From the NCBI RefSeq assembly GCF_023856365.1, contig NC_064552.1, positions 5,652,097-5,716,096 of the forward strand: DNA of 64,000 nucleotides, given 5' to 3'. The DNA is from Brienomyrus brachyistius. Lineage: Eukaryota; Chordata; Actinopteri; Osteoglossiformes; Mormyridae. A model generated the notes under the pieces. That model was given only the letters and a program-made list of their open reading frames with translations, was not told the DNA's origin and did not search any database. The stretch's first letter is position 1, and every line of letters starts with the position of its first letter. The translations under genes were made by a program, and so were the position numbers. Of the stretch, positions 38,586 to 51,440 are shown one piece after another.

Positions 38586-38795
38586 CATCCAACACTCCCG
38601 CGGTGTAACCCGGTGTAACTACTCCACATCCAACACTCCCGCGGTGTAACCCGGTGTAACTGTTCCACATCCAACACTCCCGCGGTGTAACTCGGTTTAA
38701 CTGTTCCACATCCAACACTCCCGCGGTGTAACTCTGTGTAACTACTCCACACCCAACACTCTCGCAGAGTAACTCGGTGCAACTACTCCACATCC
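38586..38795. repeat. 41-bp minisatellite, five copies
   Basis: The unit contains catccaacactcccgcggtg followed by taacccggtgtaactactcca, starting at 38586, 38627, 38668, 38709 and 38750. The last copy is the most diverged. Confidence 0.92.
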
Positions 38796-40339
38796 AAGCT
38801 TTCTGGTACATCAATCCCAAACGGGCTTTTTCCTGAAGATGTATGCTTACATGCTATCTATTATATTTAAAAAATATATATAAAAAAACGTTACTGACAT
38901 AACTGGGACTCATTGGTCTGGGGAGAACATTTCTGTATTTTATATTTATATAAATAACTCAAAAGTAATTATTTATCTGTATTGTAATTTATTTGACAAA
39001 GTAAACACCCCACCGAACAGAAATCCTTACTGATCAAATGTTTGAGGTGACTGTATTTGCGCTGTTTGTCCAGGTGGTGGCAGGATTTAACCACCGGTAT
39101 CTACGTGAAACTCCATGTCATTCGTTCTTGTGTCATATTCGGCATACGGAGACCGGCTGGGCGCGCACCTTTGTGGTACCATTAATCACAGTTTTTCTTT
39201 CAACTATATCTAGCAGAAAAATATCCGTACTTCTGCCTGTCGCACAGGCCCGCACTTATAAACAGGAGCATTTAAATGGACTTTCAGGGAACCTTAAAAT
39301 AAACGCAACTCAGCACGCAGTTATGACATATTATAAAAGACAGGAGCGTAACTTGTGCAGTTAAGATGCACCGAATAAATTTCCATCAAATAGGCTACCT
39401 TATTTAAACAGAAACACCGATTTACTATAAATGCGGTTTTGGGTTTGTTCAGTATCGGTTTGTCATCGGTTATTAATAATGATAATAATAAAAAAAACAA
39501 TTACACGTACCTGCAGTAATTACATGGTAAAGATGGCTAGTAGTTTTCAGCTAGTCTCTCGTGCAATATTTTCTTATTTTAAGACTTTCAACTTTAGCTG
39601 CAACTGGTCATATTTAAGTGAAAATACATAATATTTTCCAAAAAAAGTAAACGTCTGATACGTAGAAAAATAAGTGGCACTCAGTGTGAAGTATTCGGAC
39701 ATAAACAGCATTGTTTTTACCATAATCCTAATTAGCTAGACTTTAATGGCGTTAAAGGAAAAGGCAACACGGAACGGCTGCTGAAAACTGCGGCGGGATC
39801 AATGGATTTGTAGTGTGTTTCCATGAAGCTGTCAAACGCTGACATCGGTGAGACATGAAACGTACAACCTTAACGATAGTCCCATCCCCTGGAAACCCAC
39901 CTCCCGTCAGTCGATCTAATATTATTTAAAAATTCATAAAGCATGCAGGCAATAGTGCCATTTCACACACGACACACGTGTGGTGCCTATATAGTGAATT
40001 TCACCCTGACTTTGACCTATCGCGCAGAACATACGTTTCTGACACCTGAAAAATGCATATTTTTTTTAAAAAAAGTCATAAATGAATTTTTTGATTCAAT
40101 AGAAATATTTTTCGATAGCGATCCCATCAGACAGTAATGACACTTTGTAGCCCGGTGCCTGAACATTATAAGTACTCAGATGGGTAAATGATGATTAAAG
40201 GGGGCATTATTTACATGAATGGGATGGTTTTTTCTTTCCTCCTACGTTAACATGTCAGTTTGTGTGAGTGAGAACCAAACGGTATTTTGCGCTGAATGGG
40301 CAGCCGCTTCACCGTGATGAATGTAGACCGAGCGCCGCC

Positions 40340-40425
40340 GTTTAGCCTATAAAGACAGGAGTACCATCAGTCAGCAGGAGTCGGGAGACGCTGGCTTTCG
40401 GGTAACTGCGGAGTGTTTTTTGGGG
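40340..40425 (+). promoter_or_regulatory. promoter-like block: TATA box, short leader, splice donor
   Basis: A consensus cctataaag at about 40348 is followed within 60 bp by cgctggctttcgg|gtaact, which could serve as a splice donor. No start codon or recognisable exon follows on the plus strand. It could be the start of a non-coding RNA, or chance. Confidence 0.2.
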
Positions 40426-41344
40426 ATGGGGGGGGGGGGGGGTGGTAAACATTGGAGGGCAAACAGCAAAGGGGTGATTTTTATTACTGCCATCTTGCAC
40501 TAGGGTATCGGAGAAGACGGTATACGAGTTGTGGCTTGAAGCAGCTACGACCCGACCCCGCCCCCCCCCCCCAACAATTCATCACCTAGCAGTGTGCCGT
40601 GCGATGGCACGTCGGTTTGACTGGGGGGGGGGTGGGGTTCCTTGGCTAAATCCGTTCTGAGGATCAGTTTTTAATGCACTTAGTGCTCCACCTGAGCTGG
40701 CGCGTAGGTGGGGGCCAAAGTGCCCCCAGGCACTGCTGTCTCCTCAGCTCCATTGTCATCTCCTCCAACTGCACCCCCCACCCCAAATGAGCAATCGGCC
40801 TTAGGGAAAGCCCCTTTCCTTAACATTCCTGATACTCACCCTCACTCCAGGACGATCCAGGTCATGGGTGGATCCCCTATGCCCATTTGGGGGGGGGGCA
40901 CCAAACCAAACATAACTATACGTTTTCCTCACTTAGAACCGTGGTTCTCCTGACCAGGTCTGCTGTGTGATGCCAGCTGGTCCATCTCAGCTATGCGGCA
41001 ACCTGCCCTCAGCTCTGCTGTTTACTACCGATATCCATCGAGCGATTCGACGGGGGGGGGGGGGGGGCTATACACTGTCCCAAAGAGGAGGGAGCCCCCC
41101 CCCTGTCAAAGTGATGTATGGCTGCAGTAACACAACCTGTGCAGAAAAAATAAGGGATCTGAACCGGAACAGAGAGGAGTTTCAGGTCTTTTTTCTAACA
41201 AAATAGGGGCCACAGGTAAACATTCACAACATGTCAATCAAACACACGGCCAGCGATCGGCAAGCTGGACGTCAGCGGCACGACGGGCCATCGGTGCGAA
41301 GTCTGCTGGTGGGAAGCCAACGCACCAAAGTCCCATTCTCATTT

Positions 41345-41445
41345 CAGGGTTTAAGTCAGGGGTCCGGTGTGTACGCAGGTTTTAGGGGTAACCTTTAGGT
41401 CAGCTGTTCGAACCCTGGTTTGAGGACTCTTCAACCAATCACTAC
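41345..41445 (+). repeat. interspersed repeat fragment
   Basis: The order ggtccggtgtgtacgcaggt, tttaggggtaacc, cagctgttcgaaccctgg, ctaattagtaatctaattgag matches a fish repeat seen elsewhere. No ends can be defined. Confidence 0.4.
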
Positions 41446-43204
41446 TCTAATTAGTAATCTAATTGAGGAGTTGCAGTGAAAAGCCGCACAAACAGCAGTC
41501 CTTTCTGCATAAGATTGGCCTGGTTTATGACATCATCACGTGGCATTATAATGACATCATACAGCTTCTGACGCTGCACTTCTGCTAAGCTAATTAAGAT
41601 CAATGCAAGTAGGGCTACCATGAAAATGGAATGCATTTAGGATGGGAACCCACTCCTGAATCAAACATTTTCGCCTAACATGGGTGCATGAATTTACTGT
41701 CACTTTCAGCGCAATATTAAATATTAAAACTATTCTTATGTGAATGAACTAAAAAGCAGCATCGAGAAATACAGTCCGACAGGTGTGAGTGAAATTATCT
41801 CCTGCATCTCAATAAATGCAGCAGGGTGTTTGCAAAGACTGAAGCATGAATAATCATGGCAAAAACTTTCATTTTAATTAAGAGACAATGCATCCTTCTC
41901 ACTTATCTGCTTACAGTGTTCTGAAGAAATAAAATGATGTTGATCACAAAACAAAAAAATAAATAAATCCACCGCCTTGGGGCGATGTTACGTTACTCAA
42001 GTTTTCAATGATAATTCAGAGTTTATCGCTATGTGATTAAGCTGCCTGCGTAGTGAGGGATTTACTGGCCCCTCCTTGGCCAGTGATATATCTCGGTGTA
42101 TTTTACACAGCATTCGGAATGCCTTTTAACGCCACTTACGCTAAAGGCGGGACTGAATGGCATTGGGACCTATTTAGCCTGATACGCTAGCAAAACATTT
42201 TAAGTCATGAAGGAATTTTTGCCCTGAGGACAAGACGCCCTGCCCCTGCATCCACCTCCATCTTAACCTGCCTTTTCTCTCCCACTTTCTGGTTTCTGGA
42301 CTGTGGTGGGAGCAGATACTCGCATTTGCTGGGACTCGAGGCCTCAGGTGTGACTCACGAGTGACCAGCTGCCTTGTATCTGCTCGCTGTTTGCACAGCA
42401 CCATCCGAGTAATTTTCTGTTCCCTATTTTGCCCACATGGCTGCTTTTCTGCTGAGAACGTCTTCTTCTTCTCCACCAGTTTCCCAGAATCCTCTTCGAC
42501 AAGCCCCCACGCAATTGGCCATGGGCTCTACAGTGAGGGACGGTTCGGAAGCACATTATGGGAACTGTCCCCGCCGAGAGCCGGGAGGCGATTTATCCCG
42601 TCACGCTTCACCTCCTTCCAAATAGAGCACTTTCAGCCACAACCGGAATGGAATTCTGGTTCGAATAGAAACGTCCAACGGGAAGCAGAGAAAATGATGT
42701 CGTTTCTTAAGACATTTCAGTAGAGAAACTCAGCTAATATCACTTGGAAAAAAATGACACGAACACCACTAATAACAGCAAAGAAGTTTACAAACGGGGA
42801 AAGGTGCTTTCTGCTTGATTTCCGTCAGTAATCCCGATACATTGCCGAACGAGCTGATGTCTCGGATTTCCGATGAGAATTAGCAACGTCCTTTTGTCAT
42901 TGTTGTGTTTGTCTTTTGTGCCACAGCTGGAGGGAGCTGCATAGCTCAGCATGACATTTAAAACGCAGCGCTTTTCACTCACGATCTGGGAGATTTCTAT
43001 ACTTTACAAGGGTTACATCAACACAACACAAGTCTGGCCTCCGTCGCGTAAAGCGAAGACAGGTGAACGTGTCATGACACCTGGTACGGATTCGCTCACA
43101 TCCGAAGCCACCCATTCATGTCATTCAGATATTTTTATATATTAAGATATTTCAATCTTTCCTGTGGTGAATTTACGCACACTTGAATGTTGCAAGCCTG
43201 AATG

Positions 43205-43270
43205 TCGAAAACATTACATCTTATTTATTTGTTAGATGCTTTTATCCAAAGCTATGTACATTTTTTGAGC
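43205..43270 (+). repeat. short interspersed repeat fragment (TTTATCCAAAGC type)
   Basis: The segment ttgttagatgcttttatcca aagctatgtaca is the characteristic fish SINE/LINE tail. A more diverged copy is at about 1765-1810 (cagcccaagcttttatccaa). Confidence 0.5.
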
Positions 43271-43489
43271 TGGGCCAGATGCTCACTGCAACAGGTGCGG
43301 ACTGGCCATTAGAAAGTTCCGGAATTTTCCCAGTGAATCGGTCTTTATTTTTTCCCCCACCCTAGCATTATATATTCTCTATACTGGAGGGGGAGGTGGG
43401 GGGTTTGCTCGCGGGAGACTAATAGATAATGGTTTCATTGGTGGCCAAATGGCTGATTGTGATCATCAAAATGTACCAACCCCAGTCAG

Positions 43490-43672
43490 CGGCAAATTTC
43501 CAGCTTTCTTTTTTGTTGTCGGTCTGCCCCTAACCCTGGCACAACTGGGGGGGTTAAGGTCCTTGCTCAAAGGCCCATGGGTAAAATCACTCTACCAATC
43601 CTGGGATTTGAACTGACGACTTTCCCGTCAAGGACAAAGGGCCCAAACCGGCTGAGTCACGACCGCAGAAAA
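43490..43672 (-). repeat. tRNA-derived SINE, minus strand
   Basis: On the minus strand a head with gtgactcagccggtttgggc and B-box agttcaaatccc (complement of 43602-43613) is followed by gagcaaggaccttaacccc, a tail segment common in fish tRNA SINEs. Confidence 0.7.
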
Positions 43673-43944
43673 GAAATACTTCCCTCAAGACAAAGTTTCA
43701 CTGGGAGCTTTCAGGACTGCATACTTCATTGTTGATATAGCTGCAGCCAGGGGCTGCATTGAGCAGATCTCTCCCTGCTTTGTCCACCCGGCCTTGTCAT
43801 GCTCCCCGGCGAAGTTTGCTGAGCTCTCTGATGCCTACTGACAGCAAGGGGCCTTCAAGAGGACTGAAGTCTGGGGATTTTACAGGGTAACTGAATGAGA
43901 GTCACCTTGCTGCTGTTAGGTTACCAATGTCTATTATTGGTTCT

Positions 43945-44020
43945 ACATTGGACCCCAGGACCTCATTTCGTTCCCTTTATGTACAACATGTTCGGAATGA
44001 CAATAAAAAACATCCTTAAC
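43945..44020 (+). repeat. retroposon 3'-tail fragment
   Basis: The sequence ggacctcatttcgttccctt...gtacaacatgttcggaatgacaataaaa has the layout of a common fish retroposon 3' end (atttcgttcc...gaatgacaataaa). Confidence 0.5.
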
Positions 44021-46199
44021 CTTCAGCTACCAGCATCTTCTCATGATGCTCCGGCTTCTTAGCACAGCGAGCTACTGCAGGTCTCCTTAAATTAAACCAC
44101 TTGCTGGACTGTAAGCAGGACAATCCAGAGGATCTGATATTTCATTGCCCTGGTATTTATCCTGAGGCGATTATTCTGCCCTAACAGCAGCCCCTGTGGA
44201 AGCAACACTGCTAATTTCATCTCATAAATCAATTTATGGTTCACTGCTGGGTTTATACTGCGAGGGGGGCATTTCAGTGACTGACTTAACAAAGGCCGGC
44301 TCCTTCACTGCGCGGTGACCGTCCACCGCTGAGACAAGATCCTTCTGCCACCATCAGCCATCAAAATAATGACCTGGAATCTCTCTGGGCCTGAAGCAGC
44401 CTCAGACAGTCAGCGATCAGGCACCACACCTCCCTGGACTGTAGGTAACCTCTCAGTTTGCGTATGAAAGACCGAGGGCCCCAAGAACCCAGAACACACC
44501 AGGAGAGTCTCACACGTGCAGTACAGAGAGAAAAAGAGTCAAAGAGTGGCAGAGTTGGGGAATTTTAGCATTTAGCCATGTGACTTTGACTCGGTGGAAC
44601 CCAGATCACGGGCCTCGAACCTGCATCCCTGCACCAGCGGCGTTTGACCAGGCAAAATATTATTATTATTGTATATCAGAAAGGGCAGCTGCCTGCACCC
44701 AATCTCCCGCATGTCCTGCGTCGGCGCATGTTGACAGTAAACAGCAGGCGCAGGGCTCGCCACGGACGGCAGGTGTAGCACAGCGGCGCGGGCAAAACAA
44801 ATATGCATGCCTCTTCTTATTATTTCTTTCATGCTGTATGCAGAAAGTGGGAAATTTTACCTCCTAGCCATCTTCAATAAACCTCACTCTCCGCGATCGG
44901 TAAATTTCCAGAGATTAAGCTTCCAACCCAAGTCACCCTCCCTTCATGCACCCGGCGTGAACGAATGCAGAAACGCCGGGTAATTTTTTTATTTATACCA
45001 TTAAGTGCTTTGTGGAAGTGGTCCATGTTGAGGGTCTCGTTCGAAGATCCAACCCCCATTTAGTTCCTCCGCTGCTGTGCAAACTGCTAATCCTGCCACG
45101 CTGGGATCAACAGCCACAGTGCAGGCACATGGTGGTAACTGATTCAAACCAAGGGAATCCTCCACTGATTTGTCACGTGTGAATTCAGCTGCTCCAGAAA
45201 GCCCCCCTAACTATTCGCCTCCCACCCCCACAGAAGGTGGGGCGGACAGTGGGATTACTCCCGACGCAAAGCTCTCTGGACCCAGACTCGAATTTCAGTC
45301 GCGTTTCCACATCGCCTCGCGACTGGCAAATGGCTGCTTGTTGGGATTCGTCATGCCTGGGGCCTTTGTCAGAACATTTCCAGTCACACGATACGGAATC
45401 TTCCAGAAGTGTGATAATGAGTGGTGCATTGTCCCATGACCGCAGCCCCCTCTGCGCACACCCCCACTCCACTCACCGCACCATGCCACCACAGTCGCTA
45501 CGTTATTTTATACTCAGCTTATTTTTTTTGCCCCCCTGCCACTAAACCTGAATCTTCCTGCCCATCTGCCCCACTCCATTTTCTCCATGTCCTTCACAAC
45601 CAGCATGCTCTGCATTTTTCTGTGAGTTCGTTTGTGAAAATACATTCCAAAGTACCTGCACGCGCACAAAAAAATAAAGCATTAATATTACTGAGGTCTG
45701 TTATTAAAAAATGTGACCCTGAGTGCCTCCTTTCAGCACAGGTGCCCCCCCCACACTGATGGGTTAATGGCAACGTGTGACTCTGCTTCTGAAATAATGC
45801 CTTACAACCCCCCCTCCACCTCCACGGCATGGAAGGTAAGTGTTTCATTAACTATGAATGACTGCTGATTGCTCTCTTCATTAAACGGGAACCACAGCCA
45901 GTGGAGGGTAGCCGGTAATCTGTGAGTCACAAGATTGCAGCAGGAAGGTTAAGTACAGAGACGTTACACAGAGCGCGATCTGGTAATAACAGAGCGGGCA
46001 GGCCACCCCCATTACGCTGTCAGGTCTGATGTCATTAATCGCTGCGTCCCGCACCCTGTCTCATCATTATATTTCATTAGACGCGAGAGCCCCCCCCCCC
46101 CCCAACGCCCCCCCGACCGCCTTCATCGGTGTCATCCCAAGCCTTCAACAGGTGTTCCATTGTGCCCCCCCCCCTGAAATTCCTGGTCTGACTCAGAGG

Positions 46200-46730
46200 C
46201 CAGCTGTAATAAGTGGCCAGTACTGAGCGGTTATGAAGCTCCACTGTAAGGACAATAGGGGGTCAGTACTGGGAATTAATGGGAAGAGAATCTATTCTGG
46301 TTAGCCATAAGGACACCAGAGAGTTTGAACTGGGTATATATGAGACGAGAATCCATTCTGGGAAGCCCTAAGGACACCAGAGAGTCAGTACTCTGTATTT
46401 TTGGGACGAGAATCCATTCTGGGAAGCCATATGGACAGCAGAGAGTCAGTACTGAGTATTTATGGGAAAAGTAAGCAGAGCAGAGAGTCAGTACAGGGTA
46501 ATTAAGGGACAAGTAAGGAGAGCAGAGTCTCAGTACTGGGTAATTATGGGACAAGAATCCATTCTGGAAAGCCTTAAGGACAGCAGAGAGCCAGTACCAG
46601 GCATTTATGGAATGACAATCCATTCTTGTCAGCCATAAAGATAACAGACAGACAGCAATCAGTATTTACAAGGTAAGCAGCAGTACACACGAGATGGGAG
46701 AGTCATTACTTGGTGGTTATGGGATAAATA
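46200..46730. repeat. degenerate minisatellite, unit about 60 bp
   Basis: The motif agagagtcagtactg...tttatggga...gaatccattctggga...gccataaggaca recurs at spacings of roughly 57-64 bp. Two shorter copies of about 40-44 bp near 46448-46532 lack the ccattctgg segment. At least nine copies can be seen. Confidence 0.85.
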
Positions 46731-47454
46731 GTACTTTCCAATTGATCTGTTGGACCTGCTAGCGTTAAAAGGGGTCAATCAAGCAAGAGTGAAGTAATGA
46801 TGTCCAAAAACAGATTTGCTACTGGAATTCCAAAGAATCTTCCACCAGAGTGATCAGTAGTTCGGAGGTACCCCTGTCGATTATAATGCATGGTGGGGCT
46901 GACGCACCGCGGCACCTTACGCCCCCTACTGGCCATCCTAGGAAGTATCGGTCATTTTGTCTGCTCCATTCCATTAGTATATAAATGGGCTTTCCCGAGT
47001 GGCGGGGGCTCGTTCTGCAGCACATCCCAGGCCCTGCAGTCTCCCTTCTGGGGACGCGCCCCCCCCAATTAGCCGGGAGACAGGCAGGAGCGTCCTTGGC
47101 GGCCTACGGCAGACAGGCAGGCTGCTCTGATGGTCTCCATTTCAGCGCCTTTTGTGATTTAACTGCCGGTCTCAGGCTGCATTTGCATAATGATAAGAGA
47201 GTGACACCTCCCTCGAAATTCCATTAGGGGGCCAGAGAGGGCTGCTCAATGAAAGGGCTAATTAGGGCATCTATAGAGGCAGGGAGGGGCACTAACATTT
47301 GCAAATGCCATCCAGGAACCCAGAGCAGACCGTCTCCATCTTCACCCTGCATCCGCGTTTATCGCAATTCTGAACGTGCTGCACACCTGGGATTGCTCAG
47401 CCCCGTTCATTTTTCCTTGTGTGAGTTTGTTTCATTTTTATACATGGACAAAAT

Positions 47455-47760
47455 GCGTCTTAGGGCAAGTGCAGTAACCCAGTGGGCAGCGATGTCGCCT
47501 CACACCTCCAGTGTTTGGGTTTGAATCCCTCGCTCGGTATGCGCGTGGAGTTTGGCCCAGTTTCCAGTGGATTTACTCCAGGTTCTCCAGTTTCCTGCAG
47601 AGACATGCGGTTTGGCAAACTGGCATCACTAAATTACTCGAAGTGTAATGCATGTGGTCTGTGATGGACTGGCACCCCATCTAAGATGCCCCCCTGCCCT
47701 GCGCCCTACGCTGTCTGGGGTAAGATGCCTAGTGAGGCCGTACCGGATACCTTGATAAAG
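47455..47760 (+). repeat. tRNA-derived SINE, near full length
   Basis: The A-box region gtaacccagtgggcagcgat and the sequence gtcgcctcacacctccagtg precede B-box ggtttgaatcc (47518-47528). The body contains cgtggagtttggcc, ggttctccagtttcctgcag, agacatgcgg and ctaaattactcg. The tail has gtgatggactggcaccccat. All are in the order typical of this fish family. Confidence 0.75.
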
Positions 47761-48767
47761 ATTTAGTGGCAAGAGAAACCAGCCGATCTACGACCCTCCT
47801 CTTTTAATCTGAGTTTTAAAAAGCGACGTAACAGCAAACAGCTGTATGTTTCACACGCGCCTCAGGTGCCCGACTGAGCCGTACGGCATCAGACGAGGAG
47901 GCCGTGGTTGAGGGTCCCGTCCCTGTCGAGTCCTCAGGTCAGCTTGGCAGGGAGGCGGGACCATCTCTGGCATTCAGGCTGACAAAAGCATCAAAGGGAT
48001 TATCAGGGAAACTGCGGCTCTTTGCTGACCCCCCCACCCTCCTCCACCCCCCAAAAAAATGTCCCGTCAGAAAATCTTGGCTGCCCCAGCCGTCAAAATG
48101 ACTAAATCACACGCTCGTCTTACAAGGGTATAACTTCCATTTGAAATGTGTTTGTGTTAGTAGAGACCACCCAGGTGTGCATATTTGTACCCTGGTAAAT
48201 CACAGGGTGTCTGACTGTGATGAGAAACGCCCCCCCCCCCACCCCCACCCTGACAAACCAGGGCCCTTAGTTATAGCCGGACATGTGCAGCGCTGTATGT
48301 GGACCCCAGAACAAGACCACCTCCCCACCCAAACACTTTTGTACATCACCGATGTTCGGGTGAAGGTGGTGAGCAGTCATGTTCTTTGGTATCACACGTT
48401 TGGTGATGTCAGGTGTCAGATGATGTCGTGTGAGTGTGATTGGTTGCCACCGAGGCTGGGAGCGCTCCTGGCGACAAACATGAGTGGACCGCAAAACGAA
48501 AGGCCTTCTGTTTGCCGTTTGCTCTGGAAGGCCTGGGTATACGCACGGCAGCGAGCCCACCCCCATAGGTAGGGAGGCGGCCCTATACACGGGTTCCAAC
48601 GCCGTGCATGGTGTCCGTTTGGGCTTGACACATAGGTGCTGTTTTGGTGTTACAGTCCGGCCAGCTGGTCGCCCCCCCCCACCATTTACCAGTATTTACG
48701 CTACACCTCTGCCACTTGACCGCTCTTTCAGTCCCATATTTATCGGGACTTGGGGGCAGATCGCCAG

Positions 48768-48842
48768 CTCTCTCTCCCTCTCTTCCTGTCTCTCTCCCTC
48801 TCTCCCCCTCTTCCTGTCTCTCTTTCTCTCTCTCTCTCTGTC
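48768..48842. repeat. CT-rich polypyrimidine tract
   Basis: About 75 bp are almost purely C and T on the plus strand (ctctctccctctcttcctgt and repeats of it). Confidence 0.92.
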
Positions 48843-51187
48843 CCTGATTTTGAGCCTTGTCTCACCACCAGCTGTCAAGAACATGGTCTGGCCCTCGGAT
48901 TAACGCTCGCCTCCCTGCCGCCGGCGTTTCAGGAATCCCCCGTACGCATGCTAAAAGCTGAAATGCGAGCAGGAGCGGACGCGCTGAAAGCCGCCTGATT
49001 AGCACCTGCGTGGAGGCCGACGTGAAAATTAGCACCCGGTACCCCCCCTTGATGTGTGCCGCTGGGACTGGACCGAGTGCGACAACATGCAGGGGACTGT
49101 AATCTTATTGAGACGTCATTTTTACAAGGTGGAGCTTGGGGGGGGGTGGGGGGCAGTTCCTTGAGAAGAAAGTCATCTTTTCTAAAATGGGGGGGGGGGG
49201 GGGGGGGCTTGTCCCAGAGCAGGTTTGGGCCTTAAAGCGCAGGCAGGATTAGCGAGGAGCACAAAGGCAGGTTTCGGAGTGAATGCCAGGCCCTTTGAAG
49301 GCGTATCATTCAGTGCCTTCAGCCGTGGATCATCCGCGGCTTGCGGAGCAGGCTGGCGGGCTGGAGATTCCTATCAGGGCCGTCGCCCTCCTGCTCCCAG
49401 GGCCGCTGTTTGATGGGGGGGGGGGGGGGCAGGACACTCAGGGCAGGGCAGGGCGGTAGGCTACCTCTGCAAGCCCGTCTGCCGGCGCAGGGGGAGAACG
49501 AGCGTGTGTGTGTGAGGGGACGGGTTGGGGGGGGGGGGGGTTGAACCCCACTACAGGTATGCGTCTCACACAAAAGGCACTAAGCTTCATTAAACCCCCA
49601 GGGGAGGTGGTGGTGAGGGGGGGTGGTTTAAACACATATTCACCGGCGTTACACACACCGCAAAGAGAGCCACTGAAAGCACCCCCCTCGGCACCGCGCC
49701 TGGAGCCGTAGGCGAAAGTACAGCCCCCCCGGATCTGAGCTGGTGGGTTCCAGGGCTTAACCCCACAGTCCTATTGTTATAGTGCTCTCTCAGGGAAACC
49801 GGTCACGTGTCACCCTGAGACGATGTCCAATAAAAAGGATGATAAACCGGGAGCTCTCCGAATTTCCGGAATTATCATACCGCTGAAAGCTGTCCCTCAG
49901 CTATCTGACGCACTTTAATTACAATCTGTGGCCGATTAAAAGGTGCAAAGGATCTGCGAGTCGCACCACGTTCCTTCAAAGCCTCAATATTGACTTTTCA
50001 GAAGCTCAGAGACACAGCTTCCCAGGCGCAGACTTCCTCTGCCGTCTGTCATCACTTCCTGTCCGTAATGGCAGGGTAACGACAGCGCCCAGGCGTTCCT
50101 GGCAGGATGTTCTTCATCAGACCCTAGCTGGGATGCTCAGCAGTCGTCGACACAGTTGAGTCGAATGGCTTCCAGTTCTTCCTGCCAGCCTCCCATTGGC
50201 CGATGTGCAGTCATGTGACAGTGAGTCCCAGAATCTCCACCCGCCAAGGCCATCGGCCCAAAGAGCTCCTCATGATGCCCCCCCCCCCCCAACACAGGAC
50301 AGTCATGTGACACTGCCCTCCACCCTCTTACATCGCAACTCACGCCCATCCAGGCTCCTCTTATAATTAGAAATTGCTCTGCTGCTTAAGGAGCTGTCCC
50401 TCCATTTAAATATACGTTCTGCTGCGGTGCACAGAGAAATGAGGTCGAGCCAGTCATACAGAATCCTCTCTTTGTTTCCCATGGTATCTCCCAGCAAGGG
50501 CACCCCCACAGAAATATGCCCCTGTCAAGTAGTACGACCCGGGCAGAGTCGCCACGCCGTACCCTACTTCCACGTGGACTTTGATGAAACACTAGCCATC
50601 CGTTTTCCATCACAAACCTCCGAGGGTTCAAAGCCGCGGAGACGGACGGCCTGTAGCCTAGCGCTGAGCCTCAAATGACGGTCCGGCCTCCTGATTCACC
50701 TCAGGGGGCCTCTGGTGCGCCATGAAACCACAGCACCGTGAGTTCGGACAAAAACCATGGATAAAGGATGATCTCCCCACAGTTGGGACTGTGGGAAAAT
50801 GGCTATTTCCTTCTCAAAAACTGTCAAAATAATACTCCATAGACCAGACTGCCCGAAGATATGCCACATCGCTGCAGGGATGAGTCTCCCAGTGGGACCC
50901 AAGTGAAGACAGGTTACGACTTTGGATTCACGGCGCTGTTCAGGTCTCGTAATCCCTGACGAGGGGTAAAGTGCCCTTTGATCATCACTCAAACACCTGT
51001 CGGCCATCTTCCTTTTCTATCAAATGATCATGAGACCAAAAACACTGTCACAGATTATTTCCGGCTGACTTCATAGCCGTATAAAGGTATGTCTCTTCTG
51101 CAGTACATTGATGGATCTGCAATTCCATTTATAATCAGCAATTAGCAAAAAGCATTGACAGAAGGGTAGCATCACTGCGTCACACTT

Positions 51188-51440
51188 CTGAGTCTCTGCT
51201 GTGGTTCCATGTGTGGTTGGGGGGGGGGGGGGGGGGTCCCTGTGTCGTCATGGGGTTTCCTCTGAGTGCTCTGGCTTCCTCTCCAACAACATACTGAGGC
51301 AAATCGCAGTTCCCAAACTGTGTGCGCGCCCAGCGAGGGGACTGCCCCCCCCAACCTGGACGATTCCCCGCCTCGTGCCCCTGCTGAGATACGCTCCCAA
51401 CCCCCAGGACCCCGCAGAGGACAAGCAGGTACAGAAGATG
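51188..51440 (+). repeat. tRNA-derived SINE body, truncated, with poly(G) insert
   Basis: This copy has the same body order as the 47.5-kb copy: gtcgtcatggggtttcctct, ctctggcttcctctccaaca, acatactgaggc, then gattccccgcctcgtgcccc, and agatacgctcccaaccccca with accccgcagaggacaagcag. A run of 18 G at 51219-51236 splits the 5' part. Confidence 0.7.

Noticed and set aside
44575..44650. Possible minus-strand SINE (B-box-like ggttcgaggccc)
   Set aside because: Single motif without a recognisable body. Too weak to call.
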